NCBI GenBank assembly: GCA_900542835.1
Contig: UQPB01000014.1
Span: forward strand, 15,650 to 79,649
Direction: 5' to 3'
Origin: an uncultured Pelosinus sp.
GTDB taxonomy: Bacteria; Bacillota; Negativicutes; Sporomusales; Acetonemataceae
DNA length: 64,000 nucleotides
Positions 45,390 to 53,663 of the stretch are shown here, one piece after another. The notes under the pieces were generated by a model. The model searched no databases. It had not been told where the DNA came from and saw nothing but the letters and a program-made list of their open reading frames with translations. The first letter of the stretch is position 1. Every line of letters starts with the position of its first letter. The translations under genes were made by a program, and so were the position numbers.

Positions 45390-45562
45390 GCGTCAATGAT
45401 AATTTGTGTGATAAGGTGAAGAAAAATCACTTTGTTGTTAGATATATTTGTAACGCAGGAGTTGGAGAATATATCTTATATGGACTTAAATGTGTTTTCT
45501 TTTCATACATTATGTTGACTCTATGCAGTATGTCCATGGAAATATATATATTACTGTATTGA
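45386..45562 (+). CDS. Small 58-residue ORF overlapping the AlbA_2 gene
   Basis: The ATG overlaps the preceding stop (ATGA), an arrangement typical of translational coupling. The product has a polar N-terminus and a hydrophobic C-terminal half rich in Cys, Tyr and Met (CVFFSYIMLTLCSMSMEIYI), which could insert in the membrane. I know no homologue. It might be a small effector or partner of the AlbA_2 protein; it might also be fortuitous. Confidence 0.45.
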   Translation: MSVNDNLCDKVKKNHFVVRYICNAGVGEYILYGLKCVFFSYIMLTLCSMSMEIYILLY

Positions 45563-45610
45563 CTTGCATCGATTATTTTACTCTATGTCCAATTAAACCG
45601 CGAAATATTG

Positions 45611-45651
45611 AACCCCCTTGGCGTTTTGACTGAATAAAACACCAAGGGGTT
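45611..45651. terminator. Hairpin terminator between convergent genes at the island edge
   Basis: AACCCCCTTGGCGTTTT pairs with AAAACACCAAGGGGTT with one bulge and one mismatch across an 8-nt loop. It lies between the small ORF and the minus-strand XRE gene. Confidence 0.65.
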
Positions 45652-45692
45652 ATTCTATGGTTTGAAAACTGATGTCATTGTCGCTTAATTTC

Positions 45693-45920
45693 TTATCTTC
45701 GTTGCCTCACATCTGATAACCCAACCAAATAATCTAACGAGACCTTGAAATATTCAGCTATTGCTACCAGCTTTTCAATGGACGGTAAATTAGTGCCGCT
45801 GGCAAACTGGCTAACGGCTGGACGACTTGTGCCAATTGCGTCGGCCAAGGCTTGTTTTGAAGTGTTATGCTGGTCTAGCAATAAATTAAGTCGCTGAACA
45901 AATTTTTCTTTCTGAAACAT
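45693..45920 (-). CDS. XRE-family HTH regulator (module 1)
   Basis: A 75-residue single-domain Cro/C1-type regulator: FVQRLNLLLDQHNTSKQALADAIGTSRPAVSQFASGTNLPSIEKLVAIAEYFKVSLDYLVG. It has an AAGGAG site. Just upstream lie two palindromes of the GTAAG/CTTAC type, likely autoregulatory operators. A closely similar protein is encoded at 47446. Such small repressors often belong to mobile elements or toxin-antitoxin-like loci; no partner gene is evident. Confidence 0.85.
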   Translation of the reverse strand: MFQKEKFVQRLNLLLDQHNTSKQALADAIGTSRPAVSQFASGTNLPSIEKLVAIAEYFKVSLDYLVGLSDVRQRR

Positions 45921-45946
45921 AAAAAACTCCTTGACCGTAAGAGTAA

Positions 45947-45980
45947 CTTACTGTAAGATGAAATAGTAAGTAATACTTAC
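45947..45980 (-). promoter_or_regulatory. Operator palindromes of XRE module 1
   Basis: CTTACTGTAAG (45947-45957) and GTAAGTAATACTTAC (45966-45980) are inverted repeats of the same 5-mer, 19-23 bp apart centre to centre, directly upstream of the repressor gene. Confidence 0.6.
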
Positions 45981-46528
45981 GAAAAATAAGATGTGCAAAT
46001 GCGACTGGAGAAAATCAGCGTCCCTCAAAAGCGAGGTAAAACCAAGCCTTCCGCATTCGTAGCCCGGCACGTAACTAAAAAGAGGTGATGCATCCCCTCA
46101 CAGCAGCCTGCCTATGGCAACAACTGCCGATCTCCTACGCCCCAAACCACTTTAAAACAAAAAAACAGAACCTATCCGGCGTGACGGGCCGGACAAGTCC
46201 ATTATAGCCGAATTGCGCTAGTGGCACAATGTTCCATGTACTATTGGAAAGACAATTTGAACCGCCAAAACGCAACAGTTGCTTGCGAGCCTGCGCCAAG
46301 GGCACCGGCATGAAATTTGCGCGTGGTATGCGTATAATATACCTTGGCAGCGTGCGTGGCGTTTGGGCGGTTCAAAAAAATTCCTCCGTACCCTCCGTAC
46401 CCTCCGCGACCTCCGTGACCGGTGCGTGTTCTGTTCAGGATGCCCCGGCATTAGTCGGCGAGGGCATCGGCTGTTTCGTCGCAGGGAAAGCGAACAGGCT
46501 GCATTGTTAACCGGCCTATGTCAGTGTC
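45981..46528. repeat. Gene-free block with a 142-bp repeat (copy 1) and CTCCGTG repeats
   Basis: 46101-46242 is closely matched by 47930-48071 (shared words CAGCAGCCTGCC, CCGGCGTGACGGGCCGGAC, TTATAGCCGAATTGCGC, GTGGCACAATGTTCCATGTACT). 46379-46422 is a cluster of CTCCGTA/CTCCGTG units. No gene is supported. Confidence 0.65.
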
Positions 46529-47302
46529 TTATATGTTATGCACATAAGTTTGCAATATTTTTTTATAATCAACATCACTTGGTGGGAGCTCGCCATTTGT
46601 CATTACAAATTTAATTTTATCATCGCTGCTAGGAGCTATTTCTTTTTGCTTTAATATATCTGCCAGGTGATTTATCGTTCCGGCACTTCCGTCGAAAAAA
46701 ACAGTTTCCTTTGTAAATGCTTGCTGCAGAAGCTTGTTGAATAATGGAAAGTGAGTGCAGCCAAGAACAACAGCACCATAATCAGGCAGCGTTAATGCTG
46801 CAAATTGCTCTTGCAAATACTGATATACCTCTGGTGTATCAAACTTAAACTGCTCAGCGAATTTTACCAGGCCGCCTAGCGCCAGGGTATCAACTATTTC
46901 TGTTGCGTCAAATCTTTGGACTAATTGATGAAATTTTTCTTCCTGTAAAGTAAGACTGGTTGCCAATACCAATACTCTTTTACCCCGTTCTTTACAATAG
47001 GCAACAGCGGGTTTTACGGCAGGTTCCATTCCAATGATCGGGAAACTATAATTCTTTCGCAGTTTTCCGACCGCGACACTTGTTGCGGTATTGCAAGCGA
47101 TCACCACGGCATCTACTTTGCTCTTTGCCATATAATCCATGCCTGTTTGGACGTATTGTTTTATTTCGCTTTTCGTCTTGTCCCCATACGGTAAATGCTC
47201 AATATCAGCATAGTAAAGGTATTCGGCAAACGGCAGTATTTTTAAAGCGTGACCAAGAACAGTTAAGCCGCCAATACCGGAGTCAAAAAAACCAATTTTC
47301 AT
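46529..47302 (-). CDS. murI: Glutamate racemase
   Basis: The 257-residue protein has all MurI landmarks: IGFFDSGIGGLTVL, DIEHLPYGDKTKSEI, the first catalytic Cys in VVIACNTATSV, PIIGMEPAVKPA and the second catalytic Cys in VVLGCTHFPLF. It makes D-glutamate from L-glutamate for peptidoglycan. It is a housekeeping gene lying oddly between two XRE modules and their repeats, which suggests those modules inserted around it. Confidence 0.95.
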   Translation of the reverse strand: MKIGFFDSGIGGLTVLGHALKILPFAEYLYYADIEHLPYGDKTKSEIKQYVQTGMDYMAKSKVDAVVIACNTATSVAVGKLRKNYSFPIIGMEPAVKPAVAYCKERGKRVLVLATSLTLQEEKFHQLVQRFDATEIVDTLALGGLVKFAEQFKFDTPEVYQYLQEQFAALTLPDYGAVVLGCTHFPLFNKLLQQAFTKETVFFDGSAGTINHLADILKQKEIAPSSDDKIKFVMTNGELPPSDVDYKKILQTYVHNI

Positions 47303-47445
47303 CTTAATCCCTTCTTAAATTTAATTATTGTATTGAGCGGGACATTCTTCCCGTTTGTATTTTGAATAAAGCTTGATTGGTCGTATTGCCGATATCCCGC
47401 ACTTTGCTGTTGCGATAAGCCGTGATCTCCACGCCATATTTCTTT

Positions 47446-47676
47446 TTACCTTCGTTCCGCCTTATCCGACCGGCCGACTAAATAATCCAGAGAAACCTCG
47501 AAATAGTCGGCGAGGGCATCGGCCGTTTCCAAGCTGGGTAGGCGTAAGCCTGTCTCCCAATGACCGACTAACGCCTTAGATACGCCAAGCTCATTGCCTA
47601 AAGCAGCGTGACTAAGGTTTTTTGAAGTTCGCAGCGTTTTTAGCCGGTTTGCAAATGTTTCTCTTGATATCATCAA
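47446..47676 (-). CDS. XRE-family HTH regulator (module 2)
   Basis: A 76-residue single-domain HTH protein: FANRLKTLRTSKNLSHAALGNELGVSKALVGHWETGLRLPSLETADALADYFEVSLDYLVGRSDKAERR. It is related to the protein of module 1, especially at the C-terminus. Two CTACTT/AAGTAG palindromes lie directly upstream. The same gene is represented by a deleted copy at 48365-48500. Start: ATG-ATG behind AAGGGG. Confidence 0.85.
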   Translation of the reverse strand: MMISRETFANRLKTLRTSKNLSHAALGNELGVSKALVGHWETGLRLPSLETADALADYFEVSLDYLVGRSDKAERR

Positions 47677-47692
47677 AACAACCCCTTGACGA

Positions 47693-47741
47693 CTACTTTA
47701 GGTAGTTGTATACTGTAAATAAAGCTGTCTACTTAAAGTAG
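47693..47741 (-). promoter_or_regulatory. Operator palindromes of XRE module 2
   Basis: CTACTTTAGGTAG (47693-47705, one mismatch) and CTACTTAAAGTAG (47729-47741, perfect) stand 36 bp apart upstream of the repressor gene. They differ from the module 1 operators, so the two regulators should have different specificities. Confidence 0.6.
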
Positions 47742-48364
47742 TCGAACTAAATATTAAAGAATACTGATACTGTCCCTGCTTTGAGAAAGTTAGGTTTGCG
47801 TCGATCTGACAAAGTCCTTACCGAAAGCGAGGTGGAGTTAGTTAAAACGAATGCTGAGCTGTCAGTTCTTCTTTGCGACAGTGGTGGCAAACCAACTATA
47901 CAATAATAAAAAAGAGGCATTTCTAATTCCAGCAGCCTGCCCATGGCAGCAGCTGCCGGTCTCCTGCGCCTAAAACGCTTTAAAAACAAAAAACAGAACC
48001 CATCCGGCGTGACGGGCCGGACAAGTTCATTATAGCCGAATTGCGCCAGTGGCACAATGTTCCATGTACTTTTGGCAGGGTAATCGCTTACGGAAGCGCA
48101 AGCGTACGCTTCAGCCGTCAGCAAGCAGGCTGCCTTCGCTGCGACTCGGCCTCTCGGGTCCGTATCCCCGGCCCTTTCCGGAAAAAGCCGTTCCGTCAGG
48201 ATGGAAACCGGCAATGCAAAAAGGAACATCCGGCTTCTCCTTTGGGCCAAAAGTGGCCATTGCCTGACGGCAAGCTACCTATTTACTTTTGCCAAACGTT
48301 GCAAAAGTAACAAAAAAACTGTGCTCCTCCCTCCGTGGCCGATACTCACGCTTACCGTATTCTC
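47742..48364. repeat. Gene-free block with the 142-bp repeat (copy 2)
   Basis: 47930-48071 repeats 46101-46242. At 47758-47905 a plus-strand frame without a good start encodes a plausible but unknown fragment (RKLGLRRSDKVLTESEVELV), possibly a gene remnant divergent from the XRE gene. A CTCCGTG unit pair lies at about 48325-48345. Nothing else is recognisable. Confidence 0.55.
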
Positions 48365-48500
48365 TCATTTAACTTTATCCGATCTGCCAACGAGATAGTC
48401 CAGAGAAACCTCGAAATAATCGGCGAGGGCCTCGGCCGTTTCCAAGCTTTTAGTAGTTGGATACTGTGAATAAAATGACTACTTGACGTAGACTGATGCT
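48365..48500 (-). pseudogene. Deleted third XRE module
   Basis: 48365-48448 encodes only the last 27 or so residues of a module-2-like repressor (SLETAEALADYFEVSLDYLV), joined directly to 48449-48500, which matches the module 2 operator/promoter region (TAGTAGTTGGATACTGTGAATAAA). The start, ribosome site and helix-turn-helix are missing. Confidence 0.7.
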
Positions 48501-48963
48501 ATAATTAAATTCAAGATGTCAGTTATCCATATTTTATTAAGGAATTATTTTTGCTAATAACTACAGCAGACTAAGCCGCAACTCATCCTATAGCCGGCGG
48601 CTGAGTTTAGAATCCCATCCTGAAAGGAGGCAGACTTTATCCTGCTCGCATGGGGCGGGCAATGCTGAACAGTCATATCCATACTGTGCTGCCATGGCCG
48701 GGGAATGACAAAGCTGAGCAAGGCTTTGCGCTTCTTGAGTTAATTGGACACTTACGATGGTCCGGCTGTTTCAGAAAAAGACAAAAAAGCGAGGTGATGT
48801 TCGTCAAGCAGCCTGCCCTATGGCAGCGGCTGCCGGTTTTCTGCGCCCTTTTTGTGGTCTGACAAAGGGGAGAATCCATCATATACCAATCTATGTATAA
48901 GTATAGCTTATCTGTCAAAAGACGTAAGCCTGTCAAATGTCTGATTTTGAAGGGAGTGAGGTT
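48501..48963. other. Intergenic region before the yjiH operon
   Basis: 48809-48853 is a partial third copy of the 142-bp block (AGCAGCCTGCCC, CTATGGCAGCGGCTGCCGG, CTGCGCCCTTTTT). An isolated AAAGGAGG occurs near 48624 without a convincing gene behind it. No clear promoter for the yjiH operon was found. Confidence 0.4.
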
Positions 48964-49641
48964 ATGAGTGAACCAACCCGCCGGGCAGATGCGGACAGGT
49001 GCCGTGTCCCCTGGACTGGTTACGCCGCGCTGGTGTTTGCGGTCATATTTTTTTCTGGATTGTTTGCCGGCGGCAAAAGCTGGACGGCTGTCCTTGACTT
49101 TAATGCGCTCAACGGTCAGTTCGGCACCATGAAGGAAGCCGCCAGAGCAACTTTTTACGGCATGGGAGGCCAGGGAGCCAGAGACGGCTTTCTGTTTGCC
49201 TTCTCGCTGGTGCCGGCGGTGATGCTGGCGCTGGGAGTGGTGGAGGTGGTCGAGCATTTGGGCGGGCTGCGGGCGGCGCAGCGGCTGCTGACACCGGTGC
49301 TGCGCCCGCTGCTGGGGCTGCCCGGAGTTGCCGGCCTGGCGTTGATCTCCAGCTTGCAAAGTACTGACGCGGGCGCCAGTATGACTAAAACCCTGCGGGA
49401 GGACGGCTTGTTGACTGAACGGGAGAAGACGGTGTTCGCCGCGTTTCAGTTTACGGCCGGTGGGACGATTACCAATTATTTGTCCACCGGTTCGGCTCTG
49501 TTCGCGTTTATCTCCGTACCGATTTTAATCCCCTTGGTTGTCATTATGCTGCTGAAGGTCTGTGGTGCCAATATCATGCGCCTGTATCTGCGGGCGGTTG
49601 TGAAAGGAGCGGGCAGCGATGCAGGCGGGTTCGCTGGTTGA
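48964..49641 (+). CDS. yjiH: YjiH-like nucleoside-recognition (Gate) domain membrane protein, copy 1
   Basis: A 225-residue protein with about five membrane segments and the Gate/SpmA-like signature: GGQGARDGFLFAFSLVPAVMLALGVVEVVEHLGGLRAAQRLLTPVLRPLLGLPG, then LISSLQSTDAGASMTK and QFTAGGTITNYLS. In E. coli yjiH and yjiG lie next to the isoaspartyl dipeptidase gene iadA; here an M20 amidohydrolase takes that place, suggesting uptake or release of peptides or their products. The start is the ATG at 48964 after GGAGTGAGG. It overlaps the next gene by 23 bp. Confidence 0.82.
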   Translation: MSEPTRRADADRCRVPWTGYAALVFAVIFFSGLFAGGKSWTAVLDFNALNGQFGTMKEAARATFYGMGGQGARDGFLFAFSLVPAVMLALGVVEVVEHLGGLRAAQRLLTPVLRPLLGLPGVAGLALISSLQSTDAGASMTKTLREDGLLTEREKTVFAAFQFTAGGTITNYLSTGSALFAFISVPILIPLVVIMLLKVCGANIMRLYLRAVVKGAGSDAGGFAG

Positions 49642-50086
49642 TGTGTTTGTCGCCGGGGCCAGAAAAGGCTGGAATGTAGGGGTAACGAGCATTATTCCCA
49701 ATGTACTGATGGCGTTTGTGCTGATTCAGGTGTTTAAACTGACCGGCCTGCTGGCTTTTTTGGGATGGGCATTCGCACCGGTAATGGCGGTCTTTGGCCT
49801 GCCGGGCGAAGCGGTTATGGTGCTGGCCGGCGCTTTTCTCTCGATGGGCGGCGGCGTGGGCGTGGCTGCCAGTCTGGCGGCGGGCGGCCTGCTCGGCGGG
49901 GCGCATGTCAGCATTTTGCTGCCGGCCATTTTTCTGATGGGGGCGTTGGTCCAGTATATGGGGCGCTTGCTGGGGACTGCCGGCGTGCAGCCGCGGTTTT
50001 ATCCGGTATTGTTTGCCATTTGCCTGCTTAACGCAATGCTGGCGATGTGGCTGATGCGGCTGTATCTTGTGATGCTGCCGGGATGA
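49619..50086 (+). CDS. yjiG: YjiG-like Gate-domain membrane protein, copy 1
   Basis: A 155-residue SpmB-like protein, the same length as E. coli YjiG and sharing its patterns: DVFVAGARKGWNVGVTSIIPNVLMAFVLI, FGLPGEAVMVLAGAFLSMGGGVGVAASLAAGGLL and LLPAIFLMGALVQYMGRLLGT. It most likely pairs with YjiH as a two-subunit membrane complex. AAAGGAG precedes its start inside the end of yjiH. Confidence 0.85.
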   Translation: MQAGSLVDVFVAGARKGWNVGVTSIIPNVLMAFVLIQVFKLTGLLAFLGWAFAPVMAVFGLPGEAVMVLAGAFLSMGGGVGVAASLAAGGLLGGAHVSILLPAIFLMGALVQYMGRLLGTAGVQPRFYPVLFAICLLNAMLAMWLMRLYLVMLPG

Positions 50087-50108
50087 TGAAAGTGAGAGGG
50101 GTGGAACA

Positions 50109-51227
50109 ATGCGCAATCAGGAAAGTGTGGAGGCGGTATACCATATCCTGCATCAAATGCCGGAGCCGGGCTTGGCTGAAAGGCGGACTGCCGCCTATCT
50201 GGCCTCGCGGTTGGAGCAGGCAGGATATGTAGTGCGAACCGGCGTTGGCGGCACCGGGGTTATCGGCGAACTGCGCGGGGCTAAGCCGGGGGTTACGGTG
50301 ATGCTGCGTGCGGATATGGACTGTATGGTTCATTCGGTTGACGGCAAAGAGGTCTATGTGCATTCCTGCGGTCATGACGCACATTCGGCCATGGTGCTGA
50401 CAACGGCTGTAGAAATGGCGGCAGCCGGCGTAGAGCAGGGAACGCTGAAGATTCTGTTCCAGCCGGCGGAGGAAACCCTGCAGGGGGCGCTTGGCGTCAT
50501 TGCGGATGGTGGTCTGGAGGGCGTCGATTTTCTGTTGGGCTTGCATTTACGGCCGATTCAGGAGGCCAGGCTTGGTCAGGCGACGCCGGCTTTGCGGCAT
50601 GGAGCCAGTGCGGCTGTTGCGGCGGCTTTGACCGGGAAGACAGCACACGGAGCCAGGCCGCATCTGGGGATTAACGCGATTGACGCCGGTGCGGCGGTAT
50701 TGCAGGCGGTCAATGCTATTTATGTCAATCCGGCTGTTCCAGCCACGGTGAAGGCGACCCGGTTTCAAGCCGGGGGCGCGACCAACGCTATCCCGGACCG
50801 GGCCGACTTGGTGTTTGATGTACGGGCTCAGACCAATGCGGTAATGGAGGAACTGCTGGAAAAGACCGCACAGGCGGTGGCGAAAGGGGCGGCGTCAATC
50901 GGCGCGGCAGGCGAAGCCCTGGTCGCCGGCCGTGTTCCCGCAGCGGAATATGACGCGGCGCTGACGGCGCTGCTGGCGGAGTCAATCCGGACCGTGCTGG
51001 GGGAAACCGGGCTGCTGGCGCCGATTCAGACGCCGGGTGGCGAGGATTTCCATTTTTACCGCCAACACAGACCGGCGCTGCGGGTTGCCTATTTTGGCCT
51101 GGGAGCGGATTTGACCCCGGGACTGCATCATCCGGACATGACGTTTGACCTGCGGGCGCTGCGACAGGGCGTGGATATCCTGTTGCGCGCGCTGGAGCAT
51201 CTGCTGGGAAAGGGAGGAGAAGCATGA
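50109..51227 (+). CDS. M20 family amidohydrolase (yjiHG module 1)
   Basis: A 372-residue M20D enzyme: VYHILHQMPEPGLAERRTAAYL, VMLRADMDCMVH, HSCGHDAHSAMVLT, LFQPAEETLQGALGVIADG, a dimerisation domain with GKTAHGARPHLGINAID, then TPGGEDFHFY and LGADLTPGLHHPDM. It should hydrolyse N-acyl amino acids or similar amides. It follows yjiG by 22 bp and overlaps the next yjiH copy by 4 bp (ATGA), so the two modules form one operon. The catalytic region is intact. Confidence 0.88.
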   Translation: MRNQESVEAVYHILHQMPEPGLAERRTAAYLASRLEQAGYVVRTGVGGTGVIGELRGAKPGVTVMLRADMDCMVHSVDGKEVYVHSCGHDAHSAMVLTTAVEMAAAGVEQGTLKILFQPAEETLQGALGVIADGGLEGVDFLLGLHLRPIQEARLGQATPALRHGASAAVAAALTGKTAHGARPHLGINAIDAGAAVLQAVNAIYVNPAVPATVKATRFQAGGATNAIPDRADLVFDVRAQTNAVMEELLEKTAQAVAKGAASIGAAGEALVAGRVPAAEYDAALTALLAESIRTVLGETGLLAPIQTPGGEDFHFYRQHRPALRVAYFGLGADLTPGLHHPDMTFDLRALRQGVDILLRALEHLLGKGGEA

Positions 51228-51885
51228 ACGGGAAAAAAGTGAAAGCAACCGCCGCGGGCGTGAAAGTAAAGCCGGTGGGTTATTTGATGCTGGTGCTGGC
51301 CTTTGTGTTCTTTTCCGGGATACTGGCTGGAAAAAGCGGCTGGCTAAGTGCATTTGATTATACCAGTTTAAATGGAACGTTTGGATCGATCAAAGGTAAG
51401 GCGCTGACTTTTGTCGGTGCAGGCGGACAAGGGGCCCGGGCCGGCTCTTGTTTGCCCTGAGCTTGATTCCGGGGGTAATGCTGGCGCTCGATTTTGTGGA
51501 GGTGGTCGACCGTCTTGACGGTCTGAAGGCGGCTCAACGCTTATTGACGCCGGTACTGCGGCCGTTGCTCGGCATTCCGGGCGCTGCCGCCCTGGCGCTG
51601 ATCTCGAGCACACAAAGCACCGACGCCGGCGCCGGGATGACCAAAGCCTTGTATGACAGCGGCGAAATCGACGACCGCGAGCGGACGATCTTTGCGCAGT
51701 TTCAGTTTTCCGGCGCAGCGGTGATCAATAACTTTTTGTCGATCGGCTCGGCGTTATTTGCCAATCTGCTGGTGCCGGTGCTTGTTCCCTTTGCGCTGCT
51801 GTTTGTCTTAAAGCTGTTTGGCGCAAACCTGACCCGCCTCTACTTGCGGAAATTTTACCGGGAGGAACTGGCTGATGGCAAATAA
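51224..51885 (+). pseudogene. yjiH: YjiH-like protein, copy 2, broken by a single-base frameshift
   Basis: The reading frame from 51224 matches YjiH up to GGQGARAG, then breaks. The rest continues in another frame (LFALSLIPGVMLALDFVEVVDRLDGL) to 51885. Restoring one T near 51445 (GGCTCTTG to GGCTTCTTG) rejoins the two halves and gives a complete protein of about 220 residues. Everything else looks normal, so this is either a recent mutation or a sequencing error. Confidence 0.82.
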
Positions 51886-52339
51886 AACGGTTGTTGACAT
51901 GTTTGTGGAAGGCGCGCGTAAAGGCTGGCAGATCGGCATTCATAGCATTATGCCGAATGTGGTGATGGCCTATACGCTGATCCGGATTCTGGAGATTTCC
52001 GGGCTGCTAAAGCTGGTAGGCCAGACCTGTGCGCCGCTAATGGCGCTGTTTGGTTTGCCGGGGGAAGCAATTATGGTTAACCTGGCCGCATTGCTTTCCA
52101 TGGGCGGCGCGGTCGGCGTGGCTTCCAGCCTGATCGGAGCGGGGGCGCTTGGCAATGCCGATATCACTATTCTGCTGCCGGCTATTTTCATTGGCGGCGG
52201 TCAGGTGCAGAATCTCGGACGTCTTTTAGGCACGTCAGGCACCAGAGCCTGCTTTTATCCCTGGATGTTTGCCGTGACTGTCATCAACACGATAGTGGCG
52301 ATGCTGGTTATGCGGATGTTGATGACTGTGATTGCATAG
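51875..52339 (+). CDS. yjiG: YjiG-like Gate-domain membrane protein, copy 2
   Basis: A 154-residue protein closely related to copy 1 and to E. coli YjiG: VVDMFVEGARKGWQIGIHSI, MPNVVMAYTLIRILEISGLL, FGLPGEAIMVNLAALLSMGGAVGVASSL, LLPAIFIGGGQVQNLGRLLGT. It overlaps the end of the preceding yjiH copy by 11 bp and has a GGGAGG site. It looks functional even though its partner is frameshifted. Confidence 0.85.
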   Translation: MANKTVVDMFVEGARKGWQIGIHSIMPNVVMAYTLIRILEISGLLKLVGQTCAPLMALFGLPGEAIMVNLAALLSMGGAVGVASSLIGAGALGNADITILLPAIFIGGGQVQNLGRLLGTSGTRACFYPWMFAVTVINTIVAMLVMRMLMTVIA

Positions 52340-52371
52340 AAAAATGCCGTCAGGCTAAAGGAGAGGGAAAT

Positions 52372-53554
52372 ATGCAAGAAAAAATGGAGACATTGTATCA
52401 GCAGTGCCAGGAGTATGTACCCGATTATATGCAGCTATGGGAGACGCTGGTCAATATTGACACAGGCACCGGTTACGGCGAGGGGATCAGCCGGGTGGGC
52501 AACCTGGCCGCCGCGTTTTTACGCGAACAGGGCGCCACGGTCAGGCTCGTGCCGTCGGATAAGCCGGACGCCGGCTTTAACGTGGTGGGTGTTTTTACGG
52601 GGCGCGGCCGCGGCAAGGTGCTGGCGATGGCGCATATGGACACGGTATTCGCTGCCGGCACGGCGGCTGAACGGCCGTTTCGCACCGATGGGGAATGGGC
52701 TTATGGGCCGGGGGTGTCGGACTGTAAGGGCAGCGTAGCGCTTTGCCTGCATGCTGTCAAGCTGTTGCGGCAACGGCAGTTTGACGATTTCGCCCAGATT
52801 ACCTGCCTGTTTAACTGCGATGAGGAGACCGGCTCGCCCGGTTCGCGGCAGTTGATTCAGGAACTGGCCGCCGCGCATGATGTGGTGCTGTGTCTGGAGC
52901 CGGGCCAGGTCGGCGATGGGGTGGTCATCTGGCGCAAAGGATCGGCTGTGCTGGAGGTGGCTGTGCACGGTCGCGGCTCCCATGCCGGCAGCGCTCCCGA
53001 CGACGGCCGCAACGCGCTCATGGAGCTGCTGCAGCAGGGTAAAGCAGCTAAGTGATTTGGGGGATGCGGAGAAATTGACCACGCTGCATTTTACCACCTT
53101 TCACGCCGGTGAGCGGACAAATGTGATCCCCGATTATGCGGTCGCGAAAGCGGATATCCGGGTAGTCGACCCGCTGGAATTGGACCGGATTGAGCGGGAG
53201 GCGCGGCGGCTTGCGGCTGGCACGACAATTGCCGATACAACTGTGTCTGTCAGCCTGCACCGGAATAATCCGCCTTTCCCGCAGAATGCGGGCACCGACC
53301 GTCTGATCGCCAAGGCGCAGTCGATCTACGGGGAATTGGACAGGACGCTGCTGGTGACCGGCGCGGGTGGCGCGTCTGACGCCAACTGGGCAGCGTCAGC
53401 GGGCGCGACGGTAATCGACGGGCTTGGCCCCGTTAAGGGCGGCCCGAACCATACGGTGCACGAAAAGACAAAGCTTGACAGCATTGTACCGAGACTGTAC
53501 CTGCTGACCCGGTTGTTCATGGAACTGGGCGCGGGAAAATTGCAAGACCGCTAG
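52372..53554 (+). pseudogene. M20 family peptidase (yjiHG module 2), broken by a single-base frameshift
   Basis: This M20 enzyme is of the ArgE/CPG2 kind: WETLVNIDTGTGYGEGISRV, VLAMAHMDTVFAAGTA (metal His/Asp), GPGVSDCKGSVALCLHAVK, CLFNCDEETGSPGSRQLI (catalytic Glu), GRGSHAGSAPDDGRNALMELL. The frame then ends at 53055. An extra G in CAGGGTAAAG near 53038 explains it: without that base, translation continues into QLSDLGDAEKLTTLHFTTFH and on to 53554, a full protein of about 393 residues. It is the second broken gene in this module. Confidence 0.85.
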
Positions 53555-53614
53555 TGGCCGGCTGCAGCTACCCGGTTTATTATAGGTAACTCAGGCGGTT
53601 CCCCTTACGCAATA

Positions 53615-53663
53615 GCACGACCGAAAACGCCGGCTGAACAGCAGCCGGCGTTTTCGGTCGTGC
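53615..53663 (+). terminator. 22-bp perfect hairpin after the second yjiHG-M20 module
   Basis: GCACGACCGAAAACGCCGGCTG and its exact complement flank a 5-nt loop, about 60 bp past the last stop. It probably ends the whole yjiH-yjiG-M20 transcript. Confidence 0.7.

Noticed and set aside
46218..46451. Arg-rich 77-residue minus-strand ORF
   Set aside because: The RRSRRVRRVRR run is simply the translation of CTCCGTA repeats.
47747..48250. 167-residue minus-strand ORF beside XRE module 2
   Set aside because: It reads through the operator region and the duplicated 142-bp block, with no ribosome site or domain.
48650..48862. 70-residue ORF after an AAAGGAGG sequence
   Set aside because: The ribosome-like site is too far from the ATG and the end of the frame is the partial copy of the 142-bp repeat.
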